Positions 1-7,586 of a stretch of DNA of 52,411 bases are shown piece by piece. The notes under the pieces were generated by a model that saw only the letters and a program-made list of their open reading frames with translations, made no database searches and was not told where the DNA came from. The stretch comes from Bradyrhizobium sp. NAS80.1 (GTDB taxonomy: Bacteria > Pseudomonadota > Alphaproteobacteria > Rhizobiales > Xanthobacteraceae), in the NCBI RefSeq assembly GCF_001908205.1, contig NZ_LGHL01000071.1, forward strand, positions 1 to 52,411. The letters are read 5' to 3'. The number at the start of each line of letters is the position of its first letter. Positions within the stretch are counted from its first letter, which is position 1. The position numbers and the translations under genes are program-made.

Positions 1-112
1 TATCCAGAATCTTGGCGTTGTTCGGCTCCTGCTCGAACTTCACCAGCTGATTGTCGACGGTGTCCAGGCTCTCGCTGGTCTCCGTCAAAAACTCCCGCAA
101 CAGATCATCCAT
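1..112 (-). CDS. cheA: Chemotaxis histidine kinase CheA, N-terminal fragment
   Basis: The first 37 codons of a gene that runs off the left edge. The protein begins MDDLLREFLTETSESLDTVD, the start of the phosphotransfer (P1/HPt) domain of CheA, the kinase that receives signals from chemoreceptors through CheW and phosphorylates CheY and CheB in the cytoplasm. The ATG at 112 is preceded by an AAGG about nine bases upstream, and no other in-frame start was seen in the roughly 40 bases read upstream. The phospho-accepting histidine and all catalytic domains lie outside the window, so integrity cannot be judged. The family call rests on the distinctive N-terminus only. Confidence 0.8.
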   Translation of the reverse strand, partial: MDDLLREFLTETSESLDTVDNQLVKFEQEPNNAKILD

Positions 113-1030
113 GAGCCACGCCTTACCGAGCTGGACTTCGTCGCCTGAACCGCGCTTGGAATCGGCGGAAGTCCGCTCTTGGATCGTTAGACATCCCCTT
201 TCACGGTCCCGTTAATTTCAGCCTCCGTGCTAATACGGATATTGAAGACAAGTTTGCCATTCGGCTGCATGCGACAGCGTCTTTCGGCAAACGCCGCAGC
301 GTGTGTCCTGCGGCAGATGCAACAGGTAAACGCGCCGATAAAGGCGGCATGACACGTGCGGGAAAGCCCCGCTCCTGCGGGACCATGTGCACGGCTCGCA
401 TAAATTTGAATCAAATCACGCGCGATCGGCGGCGCAGCTACGACACGCTTCGCGTCTGACGCGCGGCATGCGCGCGATCCGCCTGCGCAGTAAACGAATG
501 CTTGCGCAATGACCGCCACCGGCGATGCAGCCTGACGCAACCTTGCGGCGAGAAGGCCGGTGCGGCAGACGGCGCGTTCCAGCAGGCATTCGCTCATGGT
601 GGCGAGCTGCGCATTCCGACTTTCGCCGACACGGGACGCCCTTGGCGATCTGTCCCGAGCCGCATTGGGCGCGTCCTCGCGCGCGATTCAGGCGCGCTAT
701 TCTTATTTCCGCCGCAAATGCGACATGATGCCTGCCCTCTAGCGGGCATACAATCCTTTACACAACCTGTGCGATACTTCGATGTAGTGACTTCGCGCTG
801 TGATGGAGACCGGCAGTTTTGCCTGGCGGGCAAGCCGGTCGGTCAGTCTCCTTGCGGAAATGCGTAGAACTGGATGCCACACAGCGCGGCATCGGTGAAA
901 AAGGTCACCGCGCCTCGTAATGTCCGCGATTGCCAACTTATCCCTCTGGGAACAATATGGAACTGCACCAAAGCAAGGAATGAATTCGCCATTGAGATCA
1001 GCCGGCTGAGGAAGACGGGAGAGACCAGCT
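113..1030. other. Long non-coding stretch upstream of cheA and the Crp/Fnr gene
   Basis: About 0.9 kb between two divergent genes. The open frames present (for example 502-867 plus and 187-597 minus) overlap one another, are rich in Arg, Ala and Cys, and show no recognisable domain or good ribosome binding site. I see no convincing gene, RNA or repeat. The two promoters of the flanking genes must lie here, but I could not pick out a clear -35/-10 pair. Confidence 0.5.
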
Positions 1031-1732
1031 TTGGAAACGCGTCCATCCAATGGTTTCCTGTCTGCGCTGTCCGCAGACGACTATGAACTGCTCCGTCCGC
1101 ACCTGCGCCCAATCGACCTGCCGCATGATGCGGTGCTGGTTGAGGCCGGCGAGACGCTCCAGCGCGCCTACTTCCCGCACCGCGGCGTCATCTCGCTGGT
1201 AGTGAAACTCGCCAGGGGCGAGCATGTGCAGGTCGCTATGATCGGCCGCGACAGCCTGCTCGGGACGCTCTCGACCATGGGCGATGCATGCGCGCTGAAT
1301 ACGGCGGTCGTGCTGGTTCCCGGCGTCGCCTCCATGATAGAGCTTGACCGGCTGCGTGGCGCGGCCGAGCAGAGCAGCACGATGCGAACCCTGCTCACGC
1401 GCCACGGGCTGGCGGTCTACGCGCAGGTGCAGCAGACCGCGGGCTGCAACGCCGCCCATCCGGTGGAATCGCGCCTTTCGCGCTGCCTTTTGCATACCCA
1501 TGACCTGTCGGGCGATTACCGCCTGCTGCTGACGCAGGAAGCCATGGCGCAGATGATCGGGGCGCGGCGCAACAGCGTGTCGCTGGTCGCCAATACCCTG
1601 CAGCAGGCCAATTTCATCCATTACAGCCGCGGACACATCCAGATCATGAATCTGGACGGCCTGCGCCAGACGGCATGCGAATGCTACGCCACGGTGAAGG
1701 CGCAGTACGACCGTCTGCTCAGGCCTCGATGA
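1031..1732 (+). CDS. Crp/Fnr-family transcriptional regulator
   Basis: A 233-residue protein with a cyclic-nucleotide-binding-like beta barrel (about residues 10-135, including the PHRGVISLVV and GRDSLLG segments) followed by a winged helix-turn-helix (about 150-220; QEAMAQMIGARRNSVSLVANTLQQ is the helix-turn-helix). Such proteins sense a small molecule or redox state and bind DNA as dimers. No cysteine cluster typical of oxygen-sensing FNR is evident, and the ligand is unknown. The start is TTG at 1031 with GGAGAG a few bases upstream. It stands alone, divergent from cheA. The class is widespread in Bradyrhizobium, where many paralogues exist, so I do not assign a symbol. Confidence 0.88.
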   Translation: METRPSNGFLSALSADDYELLRPHLRPIDLPHDAVLVEAGETLQRAYFPHRGVISLVVKLARGEHVQVAMIGRDSLLGTLSTMGDACALNTAVVLVPGVASMIELDRLRGAAEQSSTMRTLLTRHGLAVYAQVQQTAGCNAAHPVESRLSRCLLHTHDLSGDYRLLLTQEAMAQMIGARRNSVSLVANTLQQANFIHYSRGHIQIMNLDGLRQTACECYATVKAQYDRLLRPR

Positions 1733-1928
1733 CCGGCACCGTCACGTGGTAAACCTCCGGCTAACGCCGGCCTGCAAACACCGTCAGACCTGATACCGGA
1801 GCTGAAATCCAAATGCCGTAGACACGGCCGCGCCCTCGCGCGTCGCGAGCCGCGCGACAAACGAACCGTGATCAGGACAGGCACAGCCATGTTTGAAGTG
1901 ACCGCCGCACCTGCGCAGAAGGCGCTCG

Positions 1929-2267
1929 ATGCCGGCCCCCGCGCGCGAGCCAGGCGCGTACGCGGCGCTCGTGCGCGAGATCGGCGAAGACTGCGCCAGT
2001 GAGGTGCGCGCCGTGTTCTGGAGCGAGACCTGCGCCCGCCTGCAACTATTCCGCACACTCTCGCTTGAGCAGCACCACGCCAGGATCTCGCGCGAAGCGC
2101 ATTCGCTGAAGAGCGCGGCCGGAACATTCGGCTATGTCAGGCTCGCAGCGCTGGCGCTGCGGCTGGAGAAGACTGCGCAGCAGCTCGGCAGCAGCGAATT
2201 CCACGATCTCCTGGACCTGATGGATGCCGCCTACGCCGCCGCACGCACACAGGAACCGCAGGACTAG
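1929..2267 (+). CDS. HPt-domain phosphotransfer protein
   Basis: A 112-residue, mostly helical protein. The segment REAHSLKSAAGTFGY (about residues 57-71) carries the H-x-L-K-S/G-x-x-G core of histidine phosphotransfer domains, so His60 is the probable phosphorylated residue. Such proteins pass phosphoryl groups between hybrid kinases and response regulators. No kinase or receiver is fused or directly adjacent, although cheA is 1.8 kb away. The ATG at 1929 has AGAAGG six bases upstream. An alternative reading begins at ATG 1889 (MFEVTAAPAQKALDAG) in another frame and would join this frame if one C were removed from the run of five at 1936-1940, so the true N-terminus may be longer. Confidence 0.75.
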   Translation: MPAPAREPGAYAALVREIGEDCASEVRAVFWSETCARLQLFRTLSLEQHHARISREAHSLKSAAGTFGYVRLAALALRLEKTAQQLGSSEFHDLLDLMDAAYAAARTQEPQD

Positions 2268-2364
2268 CGAAACACGCACAACCCCGCCGTACTTCTACGG
2301 CTTGGGATTTTCACAGATGGCTAATCATAGGTGGCGATAGTCGCAGGAAACCAGGAGGGTTTCC

Positions 2365-2613
2365 ATGTTCACCTACGAGACCGCGGACCAGAAGGAGGTC
2401 CGTCGCTTCCGCATCGCACAGTTCAACGGCCGCATGGCGACGGTGAAGTCTGGCGAGTCGACGGTGACAGGTTTCGTGCGCTCGGTGCGGGAGCAGGAAT
2501 CGAGCATCCCTCCCCGCTGGACCATCACGATCATCCCGAACACGCCGAGGGAAGAGACCAGGCCGCTACTGCCCGGCACACGCACACGTCCCTTCGCTGA
2601 AGACTATTTCTGA
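2365..2613 (+). CDS. Small hypothetical protein
   Basis: An 82-residue protein beginning MFTYETADQKEVRRFRIAQFNGRMATVKSG. I do not recognise a family. The pattern of short beta-type segments (RRFRIAQFNGRMATVKSGESTVTGFVRSV and RWTITIIPN) suggests a small barrel-like fold, and the tail is basic and proline-rich. There is no signal peptide or membrane segment. The gene is supported by a strong ribosome binding site, AGGAGG, seven bases before the ATG. It lies alone between the HPt gene and the convergent LuxR-type gene. Confidence 0.65.
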   Translation: MFTYETADQKEVRRFRIAQFNGRMATVKSGESTVTGFVRSVREQESSIPPRWTITIIPNTPREETRPLLPGTRTRPFAEDYF

Positions 2614-2682
2614 GCGCGATCGAGTTCCCGGGCTTTCCTGAGCTTTGGGCGTCCCGCCGGCCAGCGGCGCAACGCAACAGCG

Positions 2683-3306
2683 TCAGTCGATCGAATGCAG
2701 CAGCGCCGCGCGGACGAGGTCGGCGGTGTTGCGCGCACCGAGCTTGCGCATCGCCTCGGCGCGATGGCTCTCGAACGTGCGCGGACTGATTTGCATCCGA
2801 AGCGCGCCCTGCTTGTTCGAATAGCCCTCGCTGATCAGCCTCAGCACCTCGCGCTCGCGCTTGGTCAACCGCTTCTGGCCGGACAGGCCCGCGAGCTCGG
2901 CGCCCGGCGCACGCTGTGCTTGCGGCGCGCGGCTGACCTTCAGCTCGGAATCCTCGGCCCTGGTCGGGATCGGCAGAGCGCCCTGGTGAGAGCCGGCAAG
3001 CTGCTTGACGAGGCCGCAAACACGCTCGGTTTGCTCCAGCGCATTCTCCACCACGCGCTGCAAATAGGCTCGGTCGCCCGAAACCGGGACGAGCTGGTCG
3101 CTGTGATGCTTGATCTCGCCCATGTAGAGCAGGAGCGCGGTCAGGGGGCCGTTGAGCTCGCGAGCGATGGCGGAGGCCATTTCGTCGGCCGCCTTGGCGC
3201 GGGCCGCGTTCAGGCGGACGAAATCGAGATCTTCAGGCGGAGATGCGCCGCTTTCGAACCATTCCGACGGCTGCGAATCAGCAGCCGTATCGTTCTGTGA
3301 CTCCAT
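2683..3306 (-). CDS. LuxR-type regulator with a kinase-like dimerisation helix lacking histidine
   Basis: A 207-residue protein of unusual build. Residues about 35-105 resemble the dimerisation and phosphotransfer (DHp) hairpin of sensor kinases: ADEMASAIARELNGPLTALLLYMGEI sits where kinases have an IAHELNQPL motif, but the phospho-accepting His is Arg49 and there is no ATPase domain. After a linker, residues 146-207 form a LuxR/GerE helix-turn-helix (LTKREREVLRLISEGYSNKQ, then SPRTFESHR). The protein is therefore probably a phosphorylation-independent DNA-binding dimer, or a partner that pairs with a true kinase. An 18-bp perfect dyad lies 47 bases upstream of the start. The DNA-binding call is solid; the role of the N-terminus is inference. 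Confidence 0.85.
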   Translation of the reverse strand: MESQNDTAADSQPSEWFESGASPPEDLDFVRLNAARAKAADEMASAIARELNGPLTALLLYMGEIKHHSDQLVPVSGDRAYLQRVVENALEQTERVCGLVKQLAGSHQGALPIPTRAEDSELKVSRAPQAQRAPGAELAGLSGQKRLTKREREVLRLISEGYSNKQGALRMQISPRTFESHRAEAMRKLGARNTADLVRAALLHSID

Positions 3307-3352
3307 GTGACTCGTTTAGCGGAACCCGGAGCGTTCTGTAGTTAACTTTCTG

Positions 3353-3370
3353 CACCGTAAGACTACGGTG
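3353..3370. promoter_or_regulatory. 18-bp dyad, candidate LuxR-type operator
   Basis: CACCGTA-AGAC-TACGGTG is a perfect 7-bp inverted repeat with a 4-bp centre. Its size fits the sites bound by GerE/LuxR-type dimers. It lies 47-64 bases in front of the start codon of the divergent LuxR-type gene, which suggests autoregulation. The link is inferred from position. Confidence 0.5.
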
Positions 3371-3638
3371 ATTTTGTCAGTTCTGTGCTGAAATCTCGGC
3401 ATCGGCACAATTTATGCTTGCGCCCCGTCGGGAAAGACCGCGTGGAGGTTGAAGGATCTGCCCGCACTACTGGCATCCGGACCAATTGATAGTCGTGCTC
3501 CTTCCCGGCCCGGTCCGCCCCGGATTTTACGGATAAATTAACAATGACTTGCTTCTCTTAGCGTCGATTGAGAGCGCGCAAATGCCTCCTCGCATCGGGC
3601 CGGTAGGCCTGCGGGAAACGCTGCGAAAGATTGCGTGC

Positions 3639-4802
3639 ATGAGCGAGATCGATCGGCTGTCGGAGTTCTTGCAGAGGCTGACGCCGCTGTCGCGCAGCTG
3701 CCTGCTCAGCGAGCTCGAACGGCTCGAGCTCTGCGGCATCGACATGCCGGGCTCGGCCGACATCCAGGCCCGCCTGCGCGCCGAGTTTCGCAGGGACGGA
3801 TCGACCCAGGCGCGCGCCACCAGTCCCTCGCGCTATTTCTTCGCCCCGCTCGAGCTGCTCCTGACCGACGGCGCGCCTGAGCATGCCAATGCGGGACGGA
3901 TTTCGCGCAACACGCTGACCCCGATCTGGGAGTGGATCTGCCGCGACCTGCTGCCGACCATGGCGCGGGACTACATCAAGGCCGTCAACGACCAGGTCAC
4001 CGCCAACAACCCGAAGGAAGTGCTGAAGATCGCATCGACCTTCCAGACCAAGGTCATCAAGGTGCTCGAGAACACCTTGGCCTCGGCGGAGAGCACCGAG
4101 TTTGCACGCAGCAAGCTCGCGCAATACACGGCATCGCACACGGCCTTCGACGATGTGAAGAAGATGCAGCATGTGCTGCGTGCCGGCGATGCGCTGCCGA
4201 AGTTCAACGAAAAGCTGCCCGAGAAGATCGCGAAATTCGACGACGGTCAGGTTGCCCGGATCACCGCACAGCTCGACGCCTTCAAGAAGGCCCATCCGGA
4301 GGCGCTGCCCTTTGCGCTGGCGCTGGTGGCACGGCGCCTGAAGACGTCCTGGGAGCTGGTCCGCCTTGCCACCAAGGCCGCCGCGAGCAAGAGCGCCGCC
4401 GACGTCGCCGCCACGCCCTATGCCTGCGTCGTGCCCATGGTGCTCGACCGGCTCGACGACAAGCGCCTCGCCTTGCGGATCGCGCTCCGGCATAACCGGG
4501 TGCTGGTCGCCCGCGATCTGCTCGCCGAAATCTACGACACAGAATACGCGCTCAAGGTCCGCATCGACGGCATCGAACATTGCGAATGGGGCATCCGCCT
4601 CCAGCACTTGATGAACGCGATCGCGGCGCTGGTGTCCGCCGAGGTGAGCCGCTTCCCCACCAATGTCGGTCACATCCTGGGATCGCGCCGGCTGCGCAGC
4701 CACGATACGCTCGGCGGCAAGCTGTCCTATCTGGCCTGGAAGGGACGAGACGCCGTGCACGATGGAGCGGCGGCGTTTCGCAAATTGATCGGGCAAACCT
4801 GA
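3639..4802 (+). CDS. Conserved-looking hypothetical protein, helical
   Basis: A 387-residue soluble protein (from MSEIDRLSEFLQRL) that I do not recognise. It is predominantly helical, with no signal peptide, membrane span or known catalytic motif. The central part (about 85-225) is rich in Lys and Ala (for example NPKEVLKIASTFQTKVIKVLENTLASAES) and the C-terminal half contains a second helical block. The frame is open from TTG 3549, with further ATGs at 3582 and 3639. I prefer 3639 because the protein-like composition starts there, but no start has a strong ribosome binding site. Codon use matches its neighbours. It ends beside a small antisense ORF. Confidence 0.7.
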   Translation: MSEIDRLSEFLQRLTPLSRSCLLSELERLELCGIDMPGSADIQARLRAEFRRDGSTQARATSPSRYFFAPLELLLTDGAPEHANAGRISRNTLTPIWEWICRDLLPTMARDYIKAVNDQVTANNPKEVLKIASTFQTKVIKVLENTLASAESTEFARSKLAQYTASHTAFDDVKKMQHVLRAGDALPKFNEKLPEKIAKFDDGQVARITAQLDAFKKAHPEALPFALALVARRLKTSWELVRLATKAAASKSAADVAATPYACVVPMVLDRLDDKRLALRIALRHNRVLVARDLLAEIYDTEYALKVRIDGIEHCEWGIRLQHLMNAIAALVSAEVSRFPTNVGHILGSRRLRSHDTLGGKLSYLAWKGRDAVHDGAAAFRKLIGQT

Positions 4803-4843
4803 TATCGCGCAGCTAACGCGGCCCTTCGGGTCCGGATCATGTT

Positions 4844-4936
4844 TTAGTGCGGGCGCGGCAGGCTCAGGAAGCGATCGAGGAATCGCCCCGACAGCACAAG
4901 TCTGAACCACCAATAGATCAGCCGCCGCGTCGTCAT
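4844..4936 (-). CDS. Possible 30-residue basic aromatic small protein
   Basis: A short frame encoding a 30-residue peptide that starts MTTRRLIYWWFRLVLSGRFL and ends in PRPH. It has a GAGGA ribosome binding site eight bases before the ATG. The composition (Trp-Trp-Phe plus several Arg and Leu) suggests an amphipathic, membrane-associated peptide. It is isolated, convergent with the preceding hypothetical gene. The evidence is only the binding site, the composition and the lack of any other gene here, so it may be chance. Confidence 0.35.
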   Translation of the reverse strand: MTTRRLIYWWFRLVLSGRFLDRFLSLPRPH

Positions 4937-5393
4937 CGCTGCAATCCTCGACAGCCCACCACCGGCTGCGCGAAGCATTAGCGCAGGTGCAGCAATCCAC
5001 TTGTGATGTGCTTCACACTCACGCCGCCGCGACCGGAACGCATTGTCGCAGGGCCGTCACGACTCCAGGGCGGTCGGCCCGGACCAGCACGCAAAGCTGC
5101 GGGCAAGTGAGACCGGGATTATTCAATTGGCGAAGCGTGCGCGGCTTCGTCCAATTGCAGGACACCGCGCGCGCTCGCTGTCAAACCGCGCGTTGCCGAA
5201 GTCTCGTGCGATTACTGCGGCGCCGCGCGCAAGGCGGCGGCAGATGTAAAAACTTCTCCAAGGATATCCCTACAATTTTAGATATGGTGCAGGCTTTAAC
5301 GTTACCCGGACAATTCCGGGATAGCGCTGAAGCTCTCCATATTTGAAGCCTTCCACATCGCTAAACACCGTCGCGGAACGGGAGTGGTTTGCG
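4937..5393. other. Intergenic stretch, nothing recognised
   Basis: About 450 bases between the small minus-strand ORF and the EAL gene. A lower-GC patch near 5250-5300 probably contains the promoter of the EAL gene, but I could not identify its elements with confidence. Short open frames here have no binding site or protein-like composition. Confidence 0.4.
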
Positions 5394-6608
5394 ATGAATG
5401 ATCAGATTATTGAACTCGCCGAACGAAGGCCGAAGACCTTCGGACGGCGAAAGATGATGCCGCGCGCATGCGTCGTCGATGGCAAGCGCCATTTGCGCGC
5501 TTTTCTCGCAGAGGTGCTGGAGGATCTCGGCTTCGTCACCAGCGAATGCGCCAGCGCCGACGAGCTGCAAATCGTGCTGACGAGCGAATTGCCCGACCTG
5601 ATCCTGCTCGGCATCGCTGCCGACGGCATCGAGCCCGGGACATTCCTTCAGACGCTGGTTCGCGAGGCATTCGACGGCAAGGTTCTGACTGTCGGCGCCC
5701 GCGAGTCGATCATCGTCAGGGCCGTGCAGCAGGTCGGCGAGGAATATGGCCTTGCGATGCTGCCGCCGCTGACGACGCCGTTTGCCGCGGAGACGCTGCG
5801 CGAGCGCGTCGCGATGCTGCTGCCGGACGAGCCGGCCCCGAGCCCGGCCGTGCATGTCGGCGAAGCCCTTCACGCCGGCTGGCTCGAACTCTGGTACCAG
5901 CCCAAGATTGACGCGCGCACACTGATCCGCTGCGGCGCCGAGGCATTGGTGCGGATGCGGCATCCGACCTGGGGCGTGGTGCCGCCCGCCTATTTCATTC
6001 CCGAAGAGCGCGACCCGCATCTGCGCGACCTCTCGGAATTCGTGATCGAGCGCGCCGTGCAGGACTGGCATTACCTCCTGGAGCGGCAGAGCCCGGTCGA
6101 TCTCTCGGTCAACCTGCCGGCATCGTATCTGAAGGAGCCGCAGGCTGTGCGCGATCTCTGCCGCCGCATGCCGACGCATCCGGCCTTCGGCGGGCTGACC
6201 ATCGAGATCGACAGCGAGGAAGCGATCCGCGACCTCGATCTCCTCACCGAGATCGCGCGCGAGATGCGCCTGCACAATATCGGCCTGTCGATCGACAATC
6301 TCGGCGCCAACTGGCCGTCGCTGATGGATATGGGCAAAATTCCCTTCATCAAGCTGAAGGCCGACCGGCACTTCGTCACCGGCAGCGGCAATGACCGCCT
6401 GAAGCGCACCGTGTGCCGCCACATCGTCGAGCTCGCGCAGGGCTATGGCGTGCACACCGTGGCCGAAGGCGTCGAAAGCCGCGCCGACCTCGTGGCCGCA
6501 AACGAGCTCGGCTTCGATCACGTCCAGGGCTTCCTGTTCGGCAAGCCGATGCCGCTGAAGAAATTTGCACGGAGCGAACTGACGCGGACCGTGATGGCGC
6601 AGGAGTGA
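5394..6608 (+). CDS. EAL-domain protein with degenerate receiver domain
   Basis: A 404-residue protein. Residues about 23-143 resemble a response-regulator receiver, but the phosphorylatable Asp is replaced (PDLILLGIAADG, Gly73 at the expected position). Residues about 155-395 are an EAL domain, the family that hydrolyses cyclic di-GMP. Most metal and catalytic positions are present: Glu183 in AEAL, Asn240, Glu271, Asp301, Lys320 and Glu358 in AEGVE. The second Asp of the usual DDFG loop is Asn302 and the loop reads IDNLGANWPSL. Activity may be low or absent. The ATG at 5394 has a GGGAG upstream; a longer frame from TTG 5343 is less likely. It ends 10 bases before the convergent DMT gene. Confidence 0.88.
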   Translation: MNDQIIELAERRPKTFGRRKMMPRACVVDGKRHLRAFLAEVLEDLGFVTSECASADELQIVLTSELPDLILLGIAADGIEPGTFLQTLVREAFDGKVLTVGARESIIVRAVQQVGEEYGLAMLPPLTTPFAAETLRERVAMLLPDEPAPSPAVHVGEALHAGWLELWYQPKIDARTLIRCGAEALVRMRHPTWGVVPPAYFIPEERDPHLRDLSEFVIERAVQDWHYLLERQSPVDLSVNLPASYLKEPQAVRDLCRRMPTHPAFGGLTIEIDSEEAIRDLDLLTEIAREMRLHNIGLSIDNLGANWPSLMDMGKIPFIKLKADRHFVTGSGNDRLKRTVCRHIVELAQGYGVHTVAEGVESRADLVAANELGFDHVQGFLFGKPMPLKKFARSELTRTVMAQE

Positions 6609-6618
6609 AGCACCGCCC

Positions 6619-7479
6619 TCAGGCAAATCGCCGCGCAAAGAAAACGCAGACGACCACGAGCACGGTCGCGGCGATCATGCTCCATGCGACCGGCTCATGC
6701 AGCAGGAAGCCGGCGAGCGCGAGGCCGAAGAACGGCTGGAGCTGCTGCAGCTGGCCGACGCGCGCGATGCCGCCGATCGCAAGGCCCCGGTACCAGAAGA
6801 TGAAGCCGACGAACATGCTGAAGACCGAGACGTAGGCGAGCCCTATCCAGGCGGGCGCACCGACGCCGCTCCATGTCGACGGCCAGGTCCAGACCGCGAG
6901 CGGCACCATCAGCGGGAGCGCGAGCAACAGCGCCCAGGAAATCACCTGCCAGCCGCCGAGGCGGCGCGACAGCGCGGCGCCTTCGGCATAGCCGAGCCCG
7001 CACAAGACGATCGCGGCGACCATCAGGAGATCGCCCGTAAGTGATGCCGCGCCGCCGTTTGAGAGAGCAAAGCCGACCACCGTGGCGCTGCCGATTACAG
7101 CGAACAGCCAGAACAGCGGCTGCGGCCGCTCGCCGCCGCGCAGCACGCCGAAGATCGCGGTCGATAGCGGCAAGAGCCCGATGAAGACGATCGAATGCGC
7201 CGAGGTGATGTGCTGGAGCGCGAGAGCCGTCAGCAAGGGAAAGCCGACCACGACACCGACGGCGACGATGGTGAGCGAGGCGAGGTCCTTGCGCGCCGGC
7301 CATGCCTGACGGAGCAGACCGAGCAGCGCCGCCCCCAGCAGCGCAGCGATCACGGCGCGGGCGGAGGTCAGGAAGAGCGCGGAGAAACCGCCAACCGCGA
7401 CACGCGTCGCCGGCAACGAACCGCTGAAGATGATGACGCCGAGAAGCCCGTTGCCCCAGCCGCTGCCCGCAGATTGCAT
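6619..7479 (-). CDS. EamA/DMT-superfamily transporter
   Basis: A 286-residue integral membrane protein with about ten hydrophobic helices arranged as two repeated EamA halves, typical of drug/metabolite transporters that export amino acids or other small compounds across the inner membrane. The C-terminal half contains the GFIFWYRGLAIGGIARVGQLQQLQPFFGL signature region. The ATG at 7479 follows an AAGGG. It is divergent from a MocR regulator with a 107-bp spacer containing tandem CAATCC repeats, an arrangement in which the regulator usually controls the transporter. The substrate cannot be told from sequence. Confidence 0.88.
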   Translation of the reverse strand: MQSAGSGWGNGLLGVIIFSGSLPATRVAVGGFSALFLTSARAVIAALLGAALLGLLRQAWPARKDLASLTIVAVGVVVGFPLLTALALQHITSAHSIVFIGLLPLSTAIFGVLRGGERPQPLFWLFAVIGSATVVGFALSNGGAASLTGDLLMVAAIVLCGLGYAEGAALSRRLGGWQVISWALLLALPLMVPLAVWTWPSTWSGVGAPAWIGLAYVSVFSMFVGFIFWYRGLAIGGIARVGQLQQLQPFFGLALAGFLLHEPVAWSMIAATVLVVVCVFFARRFA

Positions 7480-7537
7480 GTAGCCTTACCCTTTTTGGAC
7501 GGCGATACTCTGTCGTGGCCGATAGCGAAACCAGCGA

Positions 7538-7553
7538 CAATCCAGTACAATCC
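7538..7553. promoter_or_regulatory. Tandem CAATCC repeats, candidate MocR operator
   Basis: Two copies of CAATCC start exactly 10 bases apart (7538 and 7548), so they face the same side of the helix. A reversed copy (ATGGAT) follows near 7565. They lie in the 107-bp spacer between the DMT gene and the divergent MocR gene. MocR-type regulators often bind direct repeats in such spacers. The assignment is by position and pattern only. Confidence 0.45.
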
Positions 7554-7586
7554 GGCTGAACTGTATGGATATGGAAGGCGATACAC

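Noticed and set aside
502..867. 121-codon plus-strand frame upstream of the Crp/Fnr gene
   Set aside because: Overlaps several other open frames, rich in Cys/Arg, and lacks a domain or binding site.
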